From the NCBI RefSeq assembly GCF_019654915.1, contig NZ_BPET01000003.1, forward strand, positions 1 through 64,000: a stretch of DNA of 64,000 nucleotides. Direction: 5' to 3'. Positions 25,315 through 34,198 of this stretch are shown one piece after another (the stretch's first letter is position 1; every line of letters begins with the position of its first letter). The notes under the pieces were generated by a model, which ran no database searches, was not told the DNA's origin, and saw nothing but the letters and a program-made list of their open reading frames with translations. The translations under genes and the position numbers were made by a program. The DNA comes from Shewanella sp. MBTL60-007. GTDB taxonomy: Bacteria; Pseudomonadota; Gammaproteobacteria; Enterobacterales; Shewanellaceae.

Positions 25315-26550
25315 ATGAGCTTAGATAGCTTAAAAGATGTCTCTTACTTAAAAGATGTCTATATATGCGATGCAATCAGAACTCCAATCGGGCGTTATGG
25401 TGGTGGGCTATCATCGGTGCGCTGTGATGATCTTGCCGCCCTGCCAATAAAGGCCTTGATTGCGCGCAATCCTGATGTCGATTGGCAACAATGCGACGAC
25501 CTGCTGCTTGGTTGTGCCAACCAATCTGGCGAAGATAACCGTAACATTGCACGCATGGCCGGGTTGCTTGCAGGCCTTCCCATTGAAGTACCTGGCTGTA
25601 CCGTAAATCGCCTATGTGGCTCAGGGCTTAACGCCCTTGGGGACGCCGCCCGCGCGATCCGTACTGGCGAGGCCGACTTGATGATTGCCGGTGGGGTCGA
25701 GAGCATGTCTCGCGCCCCATTTGTAATGCCAAAGGCGACAACCCCCTTTGCACGTTCAACCGAGTTTTACGATACCACCATGGGCTGGCGCTTTATCAAC
25801 CCTGAGTTTGATAGGCAATATGGCACCGAGGCGATGCCGCAAACGGCGGAAAACTTAGCCCAAGACTTTACCATCTCCCGCGAGGCGCAGGACCGCTTTG
25901 CGTTATGGAGTCAGCAAAAGGCGGCCAGCGCCCAAGAAGCAGGTTTTTTCGATAATGAAATCGTACCAGTCACGATCCCTGTGCGTCGCGGTGAGCCAAC
26001 TGTCTTTAGCAAAGATGAACACCCACGCTTGAGCAGCTTAGAGAAACTCAGTAGCTTAAAGCCACTATTTGAAAAAGGCAGCATTACCGCCGGCAATGCT
26101 TCTGGCATCAACGATGGTGCGGCGGCGCTGCTGTTGGCCTCGGCCAAAGGTGTAGCGCAACATAAGCTTAAACCTAGAGCTAAGATCTTGGGTATGGCTG
26201 TTGCTGGCGTGCCCCCTCGCATTATGGGGCTTGGACCTGTACCTGCCACCAACAAGTTACTTAAGCAATTGAATCTCTCTTTGAACGATATGGATATTTT
26301 AGAATTCAATGAGGCCTTTGCAGCGCAGGCGCTAACCTGCACCCGAGAACTAGGGTTGAAAGATGACGATTCTAGGATTAACCCACAGGGCGGCGCCATC
26401 GCACTAGGGCATCCACTGGGAATGAGTGGGGCAAGGCTTGCAACTACTGCGGTCAATCAGCTAGAACGCACCCAAGGGCGTTATGCCCTGTGCACCATGT
26501 GTGTTGGCGTTGGCCAAGGTATTGCCATGGTCATAGAAAGAGTCAGTTAA
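25315..26550 (+). CDS. Acetyl-CoA acyltransferase, PcaF-like thiolase
   Basis: A 411-residue degradative thiolase. The nucleophile is Cys101 (NRLCGSG), with His in GGAIALGHPLGMSGARL and the second Cys in CTMCVGVGQG. The N-terminal block VYICDAIRTPIGRYGGGLSSVR and GWRFINPEF are like PcaF, the 3-oxoadipyl-CoA thiolase of the beta-ketoadipate pathway. Predicted reaction: beta-ketoacyl-CoA plus CoA to acetyl-CoA plus a shorter acyl-CoA. Last gene of the operon, 8 bases after the aminotransferase. It overlaps the end of the convergent NTF2-like gene by four bases. Confidence 0.93.
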   Translation: MSLDSLKDVSYLKDVYICDAIRTPIGRYGGGLSSVRCDDLAALPIKALIARNPDVDWQQCDDLLLGCANQSGEDNRNIARMAGLLAGLPIEVPGCTVNRLCGSGLNALGDAARAIRTGEADLMIAGGVESMSRAPFVMPKATTPFARSTEFYDTTMGWRFINPEFDRQYGTEAMPQTAENLAQDFTISREAQDRFALWSQQKAASAQEAGFFDNEIVPVTIPVRRGEPTVFSKDEHPRLSSLEKLSSLKPLFEKGSITAGNASGINDGAAALLLASAKGVAQHKLKPRAKILGMAVAGVPPRIMGLGPVPATNKLLKQLNLSLNDMDILEFNEAFAAQALTCTRELGLKDDDSRINPQGGAIALGHPLGMSGARLATTAVNQLERTQGRYALCTMCVGVGQGIAMVIERVS

Positions 26551-26996
26551 AACGCTGAACCCTGCCCAGTTAATACGCTTGTGCTTGGATAGGCCGAGCC
26601 TTCGGTCTGTGCCTCCGAAGGCGTTGAGGCGTGTCTATGCAGCCACAGCCATCGGTCCGTTTTCTTTAACACCACGCTCCAACGAATAGGCACCTCTATT
26701 TGCCCCTGCTGCGTATCGAGGTGAATAATCAAGCTCTGTGCTATCAGAGCTTGGTCGTTAAAGATAACAACATCAGACCAGAGCCACTCAAATTTTGTCA
26801 CTGTCGCTTCGGCAAAATTCCTTAGAAATAGTTGCCTAACTTCATCTTCACCTGCGCATAGCTCATCTTTCCCCGTGCCAATCACAGAGATCTGCCCACT
26901 TGAGTCAAAGACCTGCATCAAGGCATCAATATCTTTAGCACAGTAAGCGCGAGCATAATCATCTAACGTAGTAACAACTTCATCTATTTGAGACAT
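26547..26996 (-). CDS. NTF2-like / SnoaL-like protein
   Basis: From the ATG at 26996, which has an AAGGAGAGAG Shine-Dalgarno, the product is 149 residues; a longer start at 27038 lacks one. The fold pattern is that of the NTF2/ketosteroid-isomerase superfamily: LDDYARAYCAKDIDALMQVF, a central beta-sheet (SLIIHLDTQQG, IRWSVVLKKTDRWLWLHRHAS). Such proteins bind small molecules or act as lyases or isomerases. The function here is unknown. It is convergent with the thiolase, overlapping it by 4 bases, so it is not in that operon. Confidence 0.75.
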   Translation of the reverse strand: MSQIDEVVTTLDDYARAYCAKDIDALMQVFDSSGQISVIGTGKDELCAGEDEVRQLFLRNFAEATVTKFEWLWSDVVIFNDQALIAQSLIIHLDTQQGQIEVPIRWSVVLKKTDRWLWLHRHASTPSEAQTEGSAYPSTSVLTGQGSAF

Positions 26997-27088
26997 ACTC
27001 TCTCCTTGGTTTATAGAGAAGTGTAGTCCTACAGCCACATATTGCCGTTATGATTAATTGTGATGCGCTAAATCACCAAGTGGGTAAA

Positions 27089-27385
27089 TTAAAGAGGCGT
27101 AAAAAACAGCAACAGGGCGATAAAGGCAATAACGACCCCAAGCAGGCTTAAACTGCGGATAACAGACGAGGAGTACTGAGTTTGTACTTCAGGAAATAGA
27201 TAGAAAAAATAGGAAATTGAAGGCACGCCTAAATAAAGCCCCCCGATCCTAGAACTTGGTGGTACCTCAGCCCCCATTAGCGCCAGCCCATAGACCAAGA
27301 AAAATCCGCTAAAAAGCCACTCAGAACGGCCAAACTCTCGGTATTTAAACAACACTAAGATCAGGGGTAAAAATATCAATGCCAT
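27089..27385 (-). CDS. Small membrane protein, unknown function
   Basis: A 98-residue protein with three hydrophobic segments: at the N-terminus (MALIFLPLILVLF), in the middle (LFSGFFLVYGLALMG) and at the C-terminus (LGVVIAFIALLLFF). I do not recognise it. No strong Shine-Dalgarno is seen before the ATG. It stands alone between the NTF2-like gene and the nitrilase on the same strand. Its length, hydrophobic organisation and clean frame support a real gene. Confidence 0.55.
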   Translation of the reverse strand: MALIFLPLILVLFKYREFGRSEWLFSGFFLVYGLALMGAEVPPSSRIGGLYLGVPSISYFFYLFPEVQTQYSSSVIRSLSLLGVVIAFIALLLFFTPL

Positions 27386-27564
27386 TATCTGAACTTAACT
27401 CAAAAAAACGCCTAGTATAGCGCGACTGCCTTCGAACGTAATCTAGCACTTAGTTCACTAAAGGGATAGCCGCTATATATGTCCAATATAAAGACACCCT
27501 TACTCAAAATTAACACAACAAAATAAGCATTAACCTTTTTAAATCAAACGCTTAAATCAAACTA

Positions 27565-28509
27565 TTAACTCTCATTCTTAAATCTGACTGGTGACTGGCG
27601 AGATTTATCGACTTCTAGTTTAAACACATCCGGCCTCGAATAATGCCCCGCAACATCCAGCGCACGCTTAGAGCTTGCCGCCTTTTCAACATCAATATCT
27701 AAGAGTAGATAACCTTTCTCTTTAGATAAGGGACCAGCCATAATTTCACCACTAGGAGATACAATGACGGAATCACCGGGGTTAATCCAATCTTCATCAG
27801 CGGGATAGAGTCTATCTAGATCTGGAAAGTCTTCAGGTAAATCGGCTCGTTGCAGCGCGACTCCACAACAAAGTACCCAACATTTTCCCTCTCTGGCAAT
27901 ATGTTGCATAGTACCAATCCAAGCTTCGCCGCTATCATAAGTGGGGGCAATATATATCTCTATCCCCTGTGAATACAGGGAGTATCTCGCCAGAGGCATA
28001 TAATTCTCCCAACATATTAAGCTGCCAACTTTCCCAACCGGAGTCGCAACCACATTTAAACCATGGCCGTCACCAAATCCCCAAACCATACGCTCAGGGT
28101 TAGTCGGCATGAGTTTACGGTGATGGTTGACTATTTTCCCTTGGGTATCAATGGTAATGGCAGTGTTATAGATGGTTGATTGGCTATTGCCATTATCGCG
28201 CTCGTTTAAGCCGCAAACTAAGGTCACCCTCCTCTCTTTTGCCACCTCAAGCAACGGTTTGATATCGTCCGAGGACAAATCTACCGAGTTTTGCAGCAAA
28301 CGTGTGTGTAAGGCTTCACAAACTCCCCAGTCTGCTCCTGGTCTTAATCGCCAAATCCACGCAGGATACCCGGGAATAAATGCCTCGGGAAAAACGATAA
28401 GTTCAGCCCCCTTCTCCGATACCGAATGAATAATTTCGACAGCTTTGCGGATGGTTGCCTTTTTATCGAGCACACAAGGCGATTCTTGAATAATAGCGAC
28501 TTTTTTCAT
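27565..28509 (-). CDS. Nitrilase / carbon-nitrogen hydrolase
   Basis: A 314-residue nitrilase-superfamily enzyme. The catalytic triad is visible: Glu42 (FPEAFIPGYP), Lys132 (HHRKLMPT) and Cys166 (LICWENYMP). The CWENYMP context is that of branch 1 true nitrilases, which hydrolyse nitriles to acids and ammonia, rather than amidases. Length is a little short of plant or rhodococcal enzymes (about 340-370). It is a single gene with its own upstream region; no aldoxime dehydratase or other partner is next to it, so the natural substrate is open. Confidence 0.88.
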   Translation of the reverse strand: MKKVAIIQESPCVLDKKATIRKAVEIIHSVSEKGAELIVFPEAFIPGYPAWIWRLRPGADWGVCEALHTRLLQNSVDLSSDDIKPLLEVAKERRVTLVCGLNERDNGNSQSTIYNTAITIDTQGKIVNHHRKLMPTNPERMVWGFGDGHGLNVVATPVGKVGSLICWENYMPLARYSLYSQGIEIYIAPTYDSGEAWIGTMQHIAREGKCWVLCCGVALQRADLPEDFPDLDRLYPADEDWINPGDSVIVSPSGEIMAGPLSKEKGYLLLDIDVEKAASSKRALDVAGHYSRPDVFKLEVDKSRQSPVRFKNES

Positions 28510-28873
28510 AACTTAGTCCCTTTCGATAGACTATTGAGTTCACATCGTTCAAGCTGCTAGAGGATAGGCTCAAGAAAATATAAACTCTTACTCAAATGGC
28601 TTAATCAAGTTTAGCTCAATCGTGACCGATGGCATTGCCACCACTTCGGGCTAAAACTTAGCTATGCAGTCCTAGATAAGAAATCCCCCCTCTCTACCAC
28701 TTACTCAACTGTTTTGCTTAATTTTTAATAGCTTAATAGCTGGATGTTGCATCCGATTACACTAGTAGGCTAGACCTAGCCAATAAATTCCACCAAATCA
28801 CAAAATCCATAGGTGACAGAAAGCCTACAAGTGATAAAATAGCGCCCATTCAACTCAAATTTGGACACCGGTA
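28510..28873. other. Divergent intergenic region, nitrilase / proS
   Basis: 364 bases between divergent starts. The nitrilase has a GGGACTAAG stretch before its ATG. Promoters for both genes must lie here. I see no riboswitch, T-box-like leader or repeat. Confidence 0.45.
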
Positions 28874-30586
28874 ATGCGCGTAAGCAAGTACCTGCTATCA
28901 ACTCAAAAAGAAACTCCTGCCAATGCAGAGGTCGTTAGTCATCAGTTAATGTTACGTGCGGGTATGATCCGTCGTAACGCATCAGGCTTATACAGCTGGT
29001 TGCCGACAGGTTTACGTGTACTGCGTAAAATCGAAGCTATTGTTCGTGAAGAGATGAACAAAGCAGGCGGCGTTGAGATCCTTATGCCTATGGTTCAACC
29101 TGCGGATCTTTGGGTTGAAACGGGTCGTTTTGACAAGTTTGGTCCTGAACTGCTTCGTTTCCAAGATCGTCACAACCGTGACTTCGTTCTTGGCCCAACT
29201 CACGAAGAAGTGATCACCGACATCGTGCGTAAAGAGATCAACTCTTATAAGCAGTTGCCGCTTAACCTATACCAGATTCAAACTAAGTTCCGTGACGAAG
29301 TTCGTCCACGTTTTGGTGTCATGCGCTCACGTGAATTCTTGATGAAAGATGCTTACTCTTTCCATTTAGATCAAGAAACCATGGACGAGACCTATGAGGC
29401 GATGTTCCAAGCTTATAGCAACATCTTAACTCGTTTAGGCCTAGCCTTCCGCCCAGTAATGGCAGATACAGGCTCTATCGGTGGCAGCATGTCACACGAG
29501 TTCCACGTACTAGCTAACAGTGGTGAAGACTTAATCGCTTACTCAACGGAAAGTGATTACGCAGCGAACATTGAAAAATGTGAAGCGCCAATGCCGACTG
29601 AAACTCGTCAAGCAGCAACAAGCGAAATGACCCTTGTCGACACACCAAACGCTAAGACCATTGCAGAGCTTGTTGAGCAGCATGGTATAGCGATTGAGAA
29701 GACTGTTAAAACGCTTATCGTTAAAGGTGCAACGGAAGAGGCACCACTTGTGGCTATCGTTATCCGTGGTGACCATGAGCTAAACGAAGTGAAAGCTGAG
29801 AAGTTAGATGCGGTATTAGCCCCATTTGAATTCGCAACTGACGCAGAAATTCGTGACGCAGTCGGTGCGGGCGCAGGCTCAATCGGTCCTGTAGGCCTAA
29901 ATATGCCAGTATTTGTTGATCACAGCGTTAGCATCATGAGCGACTTCGGTGCGGGTGCAAACCAAGATGGCAAACACTACTTTGGTATCAACTGGGAGCG
30001 CGACCTTCCAGAAGCAGCAGCATTCGATCTACGTAACATCATCGAAGGCGAGCCTAGCCCATGTGGTAAAGGAACTATCGCACTACTTCGTGGTATCGAA
30101 GTAGGTCACATCTTCCAGTTAGGTACTAACTACTCTGAAGCGATGAATGCCAACGTACTAGACCAAAACGGCAAGTCTCAGACTCTGCTTATGGGTTGCT
30201 ACGGTGTAGGTGTTAGCCGTATGGTTGCCGCTGCAATTGAGCAGAACAACGATGACCGCGGTATTATCTGGCCAGATGCGATTGCACCGTTCACCGTTGG
30301 TATTTTGCCAATGAACATGCACAAGTCGCACCGCGTTAAAGACATCGCCGAGAAGCTATATCAAGATCTAAACGATGCAGGCATCGAAGTCATGTTCGAT
30401 GACCGTAAAGAGCGTCCTGGTGTGATGTTTGCCGATATGGAACTTATCGGTATTCCACACGTAGTGGTTATTGGTGATCGTAACATCGATAACGGCATGT
30501 TCGAATACAAGAACCGTCGCACGGGTGAGAAGCAAGATATCCCACTAGACGAAATCGTTGAGTTCTTAAAAGCGCAACACGCTTAA
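28874..30586 (+). CDS. proS: Prolyl-tRNA synthetase
   Basis: A 570-residue class II prolyl-tRNA synthetase of the bacterial type. The catalytic core has motif 2 ([21 protein letters not shown] region) and motif 3 ([17 protein letters not shown]). The YbaK-like editing domain sits between about 225 and 385, and an anticodon domain follows to the C-terminus. It charges tRNA-Pro and clears Ala-tRNA-Pro. In Escherichia coli proS lies beside trmO and rcsF; here those genes are about 11 kb to the left. A terminator follows. Confidence 0.98.
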   Translation: MRVSKYLLSTQKETPANAEVVSHQLMLRAGMIRRNASGLYSWLPTGLRVLRKIEAIVREEMNKAGGVEILMPMVQPADLWVETGRFDKFGPELLRFQDRHNRDFVLGPTHEEVITDIVRKEINSYKQLPLNLYQIQTKFRDEVRPRFGVMRSREFLMKDAYSFHLDQETMDETYEAMFQAYSNILTRLGLAFRPVMADTGSIGGSMSHEFHVLANSGEDLIAYSTESDYAANIEKCEAPMPTETRQAATSEMTLVDTPNAKTIAELVEQHGIAIEKTVKTLIVKGATEEAPLVAIVIRGDHELNEVKAEKLDAVLAPFEFATDAEIRDAVGAGAGSIGPVGLNMPVFVDHSVSIMSDFGAGANQDGKHYFGINWERDLPEAAAFDLRNIIEGEPSPCGKGTIALLRGIEVGHIFQLGTNYSEAMNANVLDQNGKSQTLLMGCYGVGVSRMVAAAIEQNNDDRGIIWPDAIAPFTVGILPMNMHKSHRVKDIAEKLYQDLNDAGIEVMFDDRKERPGVMFADMELIGIPHVVVIGDRNIDNGMFEYKNRRTGEKQDIPLDEIVEFLKAQHA

Positions 30587-30607
30587 TCACTAGCTCGATA
30601 GAACAAT

Positions 30608-30641
30608 AAAAAACGCCGATGACTTCATCGGCGTTTTTTTA
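30608..30641. terminator. Bidirectional terminator, proS / CoA-ligase-like gene
   Basis: AAAAAACGCCGATGA / TTCATCGGCGTTTTTT around a one-base loop, between two converging genes. Confidence 0.9.
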
Positions 30642-30646
30642 TGGTT

Positions 30647-31876
30647 TTATCTTTGATCATCAATCACCAGCCCGTCATCGGGTAAGCTGCCAGCCGTAAC
30701 AAACTTAACCGTTCCAGAAAGCTGTGTGATCGCTCGAATGTTCTCTTGAACCGTCTGCTCATCAAGACCGGCACTAGCATTAGTTATCTCACACATAAGG
30801 CACATACTGTCTTTATGAGCATCTTTAGAAACCACTAGCCTAACCTTGGCTATGCCTGCATGGGCTAACCTTATGCGCTCAACTTGCTCAGGATGAATAA
30901 ATAACCCTTTCACCTTCGTTGTCTGATCGGCGCGTCCTAACCAACCTTTAATACGCATATTGGTTCTGCCGCAAGGGCTTTGACCTAATAGCTCTGCACT
31001 CAAATCACCAGTCGCAAAACGTATAAGTGGATAGCCCCTATCCAGCCGAGTAATAACCACCTCACCTACTTCCCCTCTGCTAACGGGCTCTAAACTGCCT
31101 GGACGGACAATCTCTAGGATTATATCTTCAGCAACAACCAAACCTTCATCGACCACACTTTCATAAGCAATCAGTCCTATGTCTGCTGTGGCATAGGCCT
31201 GCTTAACTTGAATATCAGCTTGCTCAAAAATCGCTCTTAGCTGAGCACTCAAGGCCTCGCCTGTGACTAAGGCTTTCGTTATCGAAGAGATATCCTTGCC
31301 ATAATGCTGTGCCTTTTCTAGCAAGATATGCAGGAATGAAGGCGTACCGCAATAGCCGTTAGGTCTAAGATTCTCTATCATCTCTAGCTGCAGTTCCCCT
31401 TGTCCTGGGCCTGCCGGGATCACACTACAACCACAAGCCCGCGCACCTGAATCCATAATAAAGCCACCAGGTGTGAGATGATACGACAAGCAGTTTTGCA
31501 CTACATCTCCAGCTCTAAAACCCGCGGCATAAAATGCTTGCCCCAGTCGCCACCAATCTTGTTTATCAAACTCAGGTTCGTAAATGGGACCTGGAGATTG
31601 AAATACTCGATCAGGTCGCTTGGCCGCAGGGACTATTCCAGCGAAAGGCATATTAATCTTTTGCAGCTCTATCAAGTCTGACTTGCGAGTGATTGGTAAC
31701 GCCGCCAAAGCTGCACGATTATCAACTTTGCTTAGATCTATTCCTGCTAAGGTGTTCTGGTAATACTCACAAGATCTACGGCTGTGGCTGAGAAAATCAC
31801 TCAATCCAGACATTAATGTCTGCTCTCTTAATTCGGGAGACTGCACCTCTTCGGGTTTAAAAAATAGGTTCATCAA
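30647..31876 (-). CDS. PaaK-like (phenylacetate-CoA-ligase family) protein with altered P-loop
   Basis: A 409-residue member of the PaaK/CapK adenylate-forming family. Supporting blocks are NGYCGTPSFLHILLE, GEVGEVVITRLDRGYPLIRFATGDLS, and GWLGRADQTTKVKGLFIHPEQV in the C-terminal subdomain. The usual Ser/Thr/Gly-rich AMP loop (SSGTTG) is missing: FQSPGPIYEPE stands there. It may therefore bind ATP differently or have another role. It is the last gene of the leftward porin/ABC/acyl-CoA-ligase operon, 12 bases after livF. That context suggests activation or handling of the imported acid. Confidence 0.82.
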   Translation of the reverse strand: MMNLFFKPEEVQSPELREQTLMSGLSDFLSHSRRSCEYYQNTLAGIDLSKVDNRAALAALPITRKSDLIELQKINMPFAGIVPAAKRPDRVFQSPGPIYEPEFDKQDWWRLGQAFYAAGFRAGDVVQNCLSYHLTPGGFIMDSGARACGCSVIPAGPGQGELQLEMIENLRPNGYCGTPSFLHILLEKAQHYGKDISSITKALVTGEALSAQLRAIFEQADIQVKQAYATADIGLIAYESVVDEGLVVAEDIILEIVRPGSLEPVSRGEVGEVVITRLDRGYPLIRFATGDLSAELLGQSPCGRTNMRIKGWLGRADQTTKVKGLFIHPEQVERIRLAHAGIAKVRLVVSKDAHKDSMCLMCEITNASAGLDEQTVQENIRAITQLSGTVKFVTAGSLPDDGLVIDDQR

Positions 31877-31888
31877 GCCAACTCCTAC

Positions 31889-32707
31889 TTATAACCAACG
31901 CTTACGACGCTTGTATGATTTCAGGTTTTTAAAGCTCTTGCGCTTTTCATTACCCCCACCAAGGTAAAACTCTTTCACGTCTTCATTATTGAGCAGCATC
32001 TCTTTACTGCCATCGAGGACGATTTTCCCCGACTCCATAATGTAGCCATAGTTCGCCGCTTTTAATGCGTAATTGGCGTTCTGCTCCACCAACAGCATAG
32101 TGATCCCCTGCTCGCGATTGATCTTCTCAATGATGCCAAACACCTCTTTTACCAAGAGCGGCGATAAACCCATAGAAGGTTCGTCGAGACAGATCATCTT
32201 TGGTCTAGCCATCAGCGCACGTCCTATGGCCAACATCTGCTGCTCTCCACCAGAGAGGTACCCAGCAAGGCCTATACGCTCTTTAAGTCTTGGAAAATAG
32301 TTAAACACCATCTCAATGTCTTGGTTCACTTGACCATCATTGCGGGTGTAAGCCCCTAACTTCAGATTTTCAATAACACTCATATCTTCGACAATCCGGC
32401 GCCCTTCCATCACCTGAAATAAACCAGACCGCACTACATCTTCGGCATTTTTCACGTCGATACGCTCGCCCATAAAATGAATATCACCGCGGGAGACTTC
32501 ACCATTCTCGGTTTTAAGTAAACCTGATATCGCTTTTAAGGTCGTCGACTTCCCTGCACCATTTGGCCCTAAGAGCGTGACAATTTCTCCTCGTGGCACA
32601 TCAATACTGACGCCACGCAAAACTTGAATCACATCGTCATAAACAACTTCAATATTATTAATGGAAAGAAGTGGGACTTCGGGTTTTAACTGCACTGCTT
32701 GTGTCAT
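31889..32707 (-). CDS. livF: Branched-chain-type ABC transporter, ATP-binding protein (LivF)
   Basis: A 272-residue ABC ATPase. Walker A is GPNGAGKST, the signature is LSGGEQQ and Walker B is MICLDEPS. The MEGRRIVEDMSVIENLKLGAY block is LivF-like. It has an unusual basic C-terminal tail (KRKSFKNLKSYKRRKRW). It pairs with the LivG protein encoded about 5.5 kb upstream in the same operon to energise LivH/LivM. The substrate is set by the periplasmic protein and may not be an amino acid. Confidence 0.92.
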   Translation of the reverse strand: MTQAVQLKPEVPLLSINNIEVVYDDVIQVLRGVSIDVPRGEIVTLLGPNGAGKSTTLKAISGLLKTENGEVSRGDIHFMGERIDVKNAEDVVRSGLFQVMEGRRIVEDMSVIENLKLGAYTRNDGQVNQDIEMVFNYFPRLKERIGLAGYLSGGEQQMLAIGRALMARPKMICLDEPSMGLSPLLVKEVFGIIEKINREQGITMLLVEQNANYALKAANYGYIMESGKIVLDGSKEMLLNNEDVKEFYLGGGNEKRKSFKNLKSYKRRKRWL

Positions 32708-32732
32708 AACTACTCCAACCTATAGATGAGAT

Positions 32733-32764
32733 TACCTAGCAGAACTAAACGCCATCCTGCTAGG
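32733..32764 (-). other. Intercistronic hairpin between the binding-protein gene and livF
   Basis: A 9-base-pair perfect inverted repeat (ACCTAGCAG / CTGCTAGGT, 14-base loop), without a T-run. It directly follows the periplasmic binding-protein gene and could stabilise its mRNA or lower read-through into livF, as intercistronic hairpins do in other ABC operons. Confidence 0.5.
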
Positions 32765-32788
32765 TTCTTGATGCCAGTGACACTATTT

Positions 32789-34063
32789 CTAGTAGCCTAG
32801 CCAATCAATACGACGTTCAAGTGTGACTTGGTTAACCTTCTCAACACGTACATCACCACCGTTGAAGTTACCCTTATAAATATTGACCTTGTTGATCCCT
32901 CTATGGTCATCAGGTGTCCAAGTTGCCGCTAAACAGACTCCCTCTAGCCCTTTAGGTACCCAGTTTTGACGCACATACATGCCCTTCTTAACATTCTCTC
33001 CAGTCACCCCGCCGTTAGCCTTGGCCCACTCCATCGACTCTTTCATATAGTAGGTTGAGCATACGCCACGGATATAGTGATGTAAGCGCTCCTTGTCACC
33101 AGTGTTATCAGACATCTTGGATATTTTTCGCACCAGTTCCATCCCGGGCACATCATCACTCCAGAACGGTGTCATGGTTGGGAAGATATAGTTCTTCACA
33201 CCCGCGCCAGCCGCCTTAAACACTAGCTTATCGCCCCCCCAGATATTGGACATAAACTGGATATCGGTTCCCACGGTATCGCAAGACTTGATCAGTGATT
33301 GCACCGAGCCCCCTAGGTTACCGATATAACCATAGTTAGTGCCTGAGCTCTTAAGGCTTAAACATTGCGCCTTAAAGTCACCCGGTTTCATCGAGATCAC
33401 AACCGGAGGCTGAACATCAAACCCTAGCTCTGTCGCATATTCTGCGCAGGCGGCTTTAGGGGCATTGGGGAAGGGATGGTTTGCGCCAATATGGGTAAAC
33501 TTAGGTTTACCTTGACCGCCCTTAGCCTTCCAATCTTCAGCAGCCCACTGCACCAACCCACGACAAGAATCTGAATAGGATGCACCATAAAAGAAGTTAT
33601 AAGGGGCAGGTTTCTTGGTATTTGGGTTTTTACCTTGTGGATCAGTTAAATGTCCTGAATATGACGCCGAAAAAATTGGGGTCTTATCTTTGGCTGCAAA
33701 TGAGATCAACGCCTCTGTATCTGCCGTGCCCCAACCTTGCATCGCCACCATATTCTTACGAGATAACCACTTCTTATAGGAGGCAATAGCTTGGGGCACC
33801 TTGTATGCGTAATCTATGGTTTCATACTCAAGCTTAGTGCCATCAATCCCACCGTTGGCATTAATATAGGCTAATGAATCACGTACACCGTCGGCATAGG
33901 GCTTGCCCACAAATGCCGTAGGGCCAGACATATCTGCCAAGTGCCCAACAAAGATGGTTTCTTCTGCACTTGCTGCAGGACTCATAGCCAAGCAAGTCAG
34001 ACTTGCACCTAATCCAATGGCTAACTGTTTTGCATGTTTGTTGTAATAATGACTCTTATACAT
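32789..34063 (-). CDS. Periplasmic substrate-binding protein of a Liv-type ABC transporter
   Basis: A 424-residue type I periplasmic binding protein. A signal peptide ends near SPAASAEE. The first lobe begins TIFVGHLADMSGPTAFVG, and YADGVRDSLAYINANGGIDG is the LivJ/LivK pattern. It binds the ligand in the periplasm and delivers it to LivH/LivM. Longer than LivK (about 370). Several Cys (for example SDSCRG and PKAACAEY) could form disulfides. The ligand is unknown; the two CoA-ligase-family partners point to a carboxylic acid rather than an amino acid. Confidence 0.9.
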   Translation of the reverse strand: MYKSHYYNKHAKQLAIGLGASLTCLAMSPAASAEETIFVGHLADMSGPTAFVGKPYADGVRDSLAYINANGGIDGTKLEYETIDYAYKVPQAIASYKKWLSRKNMVAMQGWGTADTEALISFAAKDKTPIFSASYSGHLTDPQGKNPNTKKPAPYNFFYGASYSDSCRGLVQWAAEDWKAKGGQGKPKFTHIGANHPFPNAPKAACAEYATELGFDVQPPVVISMKPGDFKAQCLSLKSSGTNYGYIGNLGGSVQSLIKSCDTVGTDIQFMSNIWGGDKLVFKAAGAGVKNYIFPTMTPFWSDDVPGMELVRKISKMSDNTGDKERLHHYIRGVCSTYYMKESMEWAKANGGVTGENVKKGMYVRQNWVPKGLEGVCLAATWTPDDHRGINKVNIYKGNFNGGDVRVEKVNQVTLERRIDWLGY

Positions 34064-34198
34064 AATTTAATCCCTTCAGTATCGTCCGTAAAAGTAAGGT
34101 TTAGAGCACCCAATGCCACACCTAGCGACCTCTGCGGCCTTATCGTCTCACTTGCATCTCTCTTGTTTTCACTCTTTAAGCTATTGAACAAGTTCGCT

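Noticed and set aside
25911-26456. A 181-codon minus-strand open frame inside the thiolase gene
   Set aside because: It is fully antisense to a well-supported thiolase with catalytic residues; the low-complexity Ser/Ala/Pro content is typical of a shadow frame.
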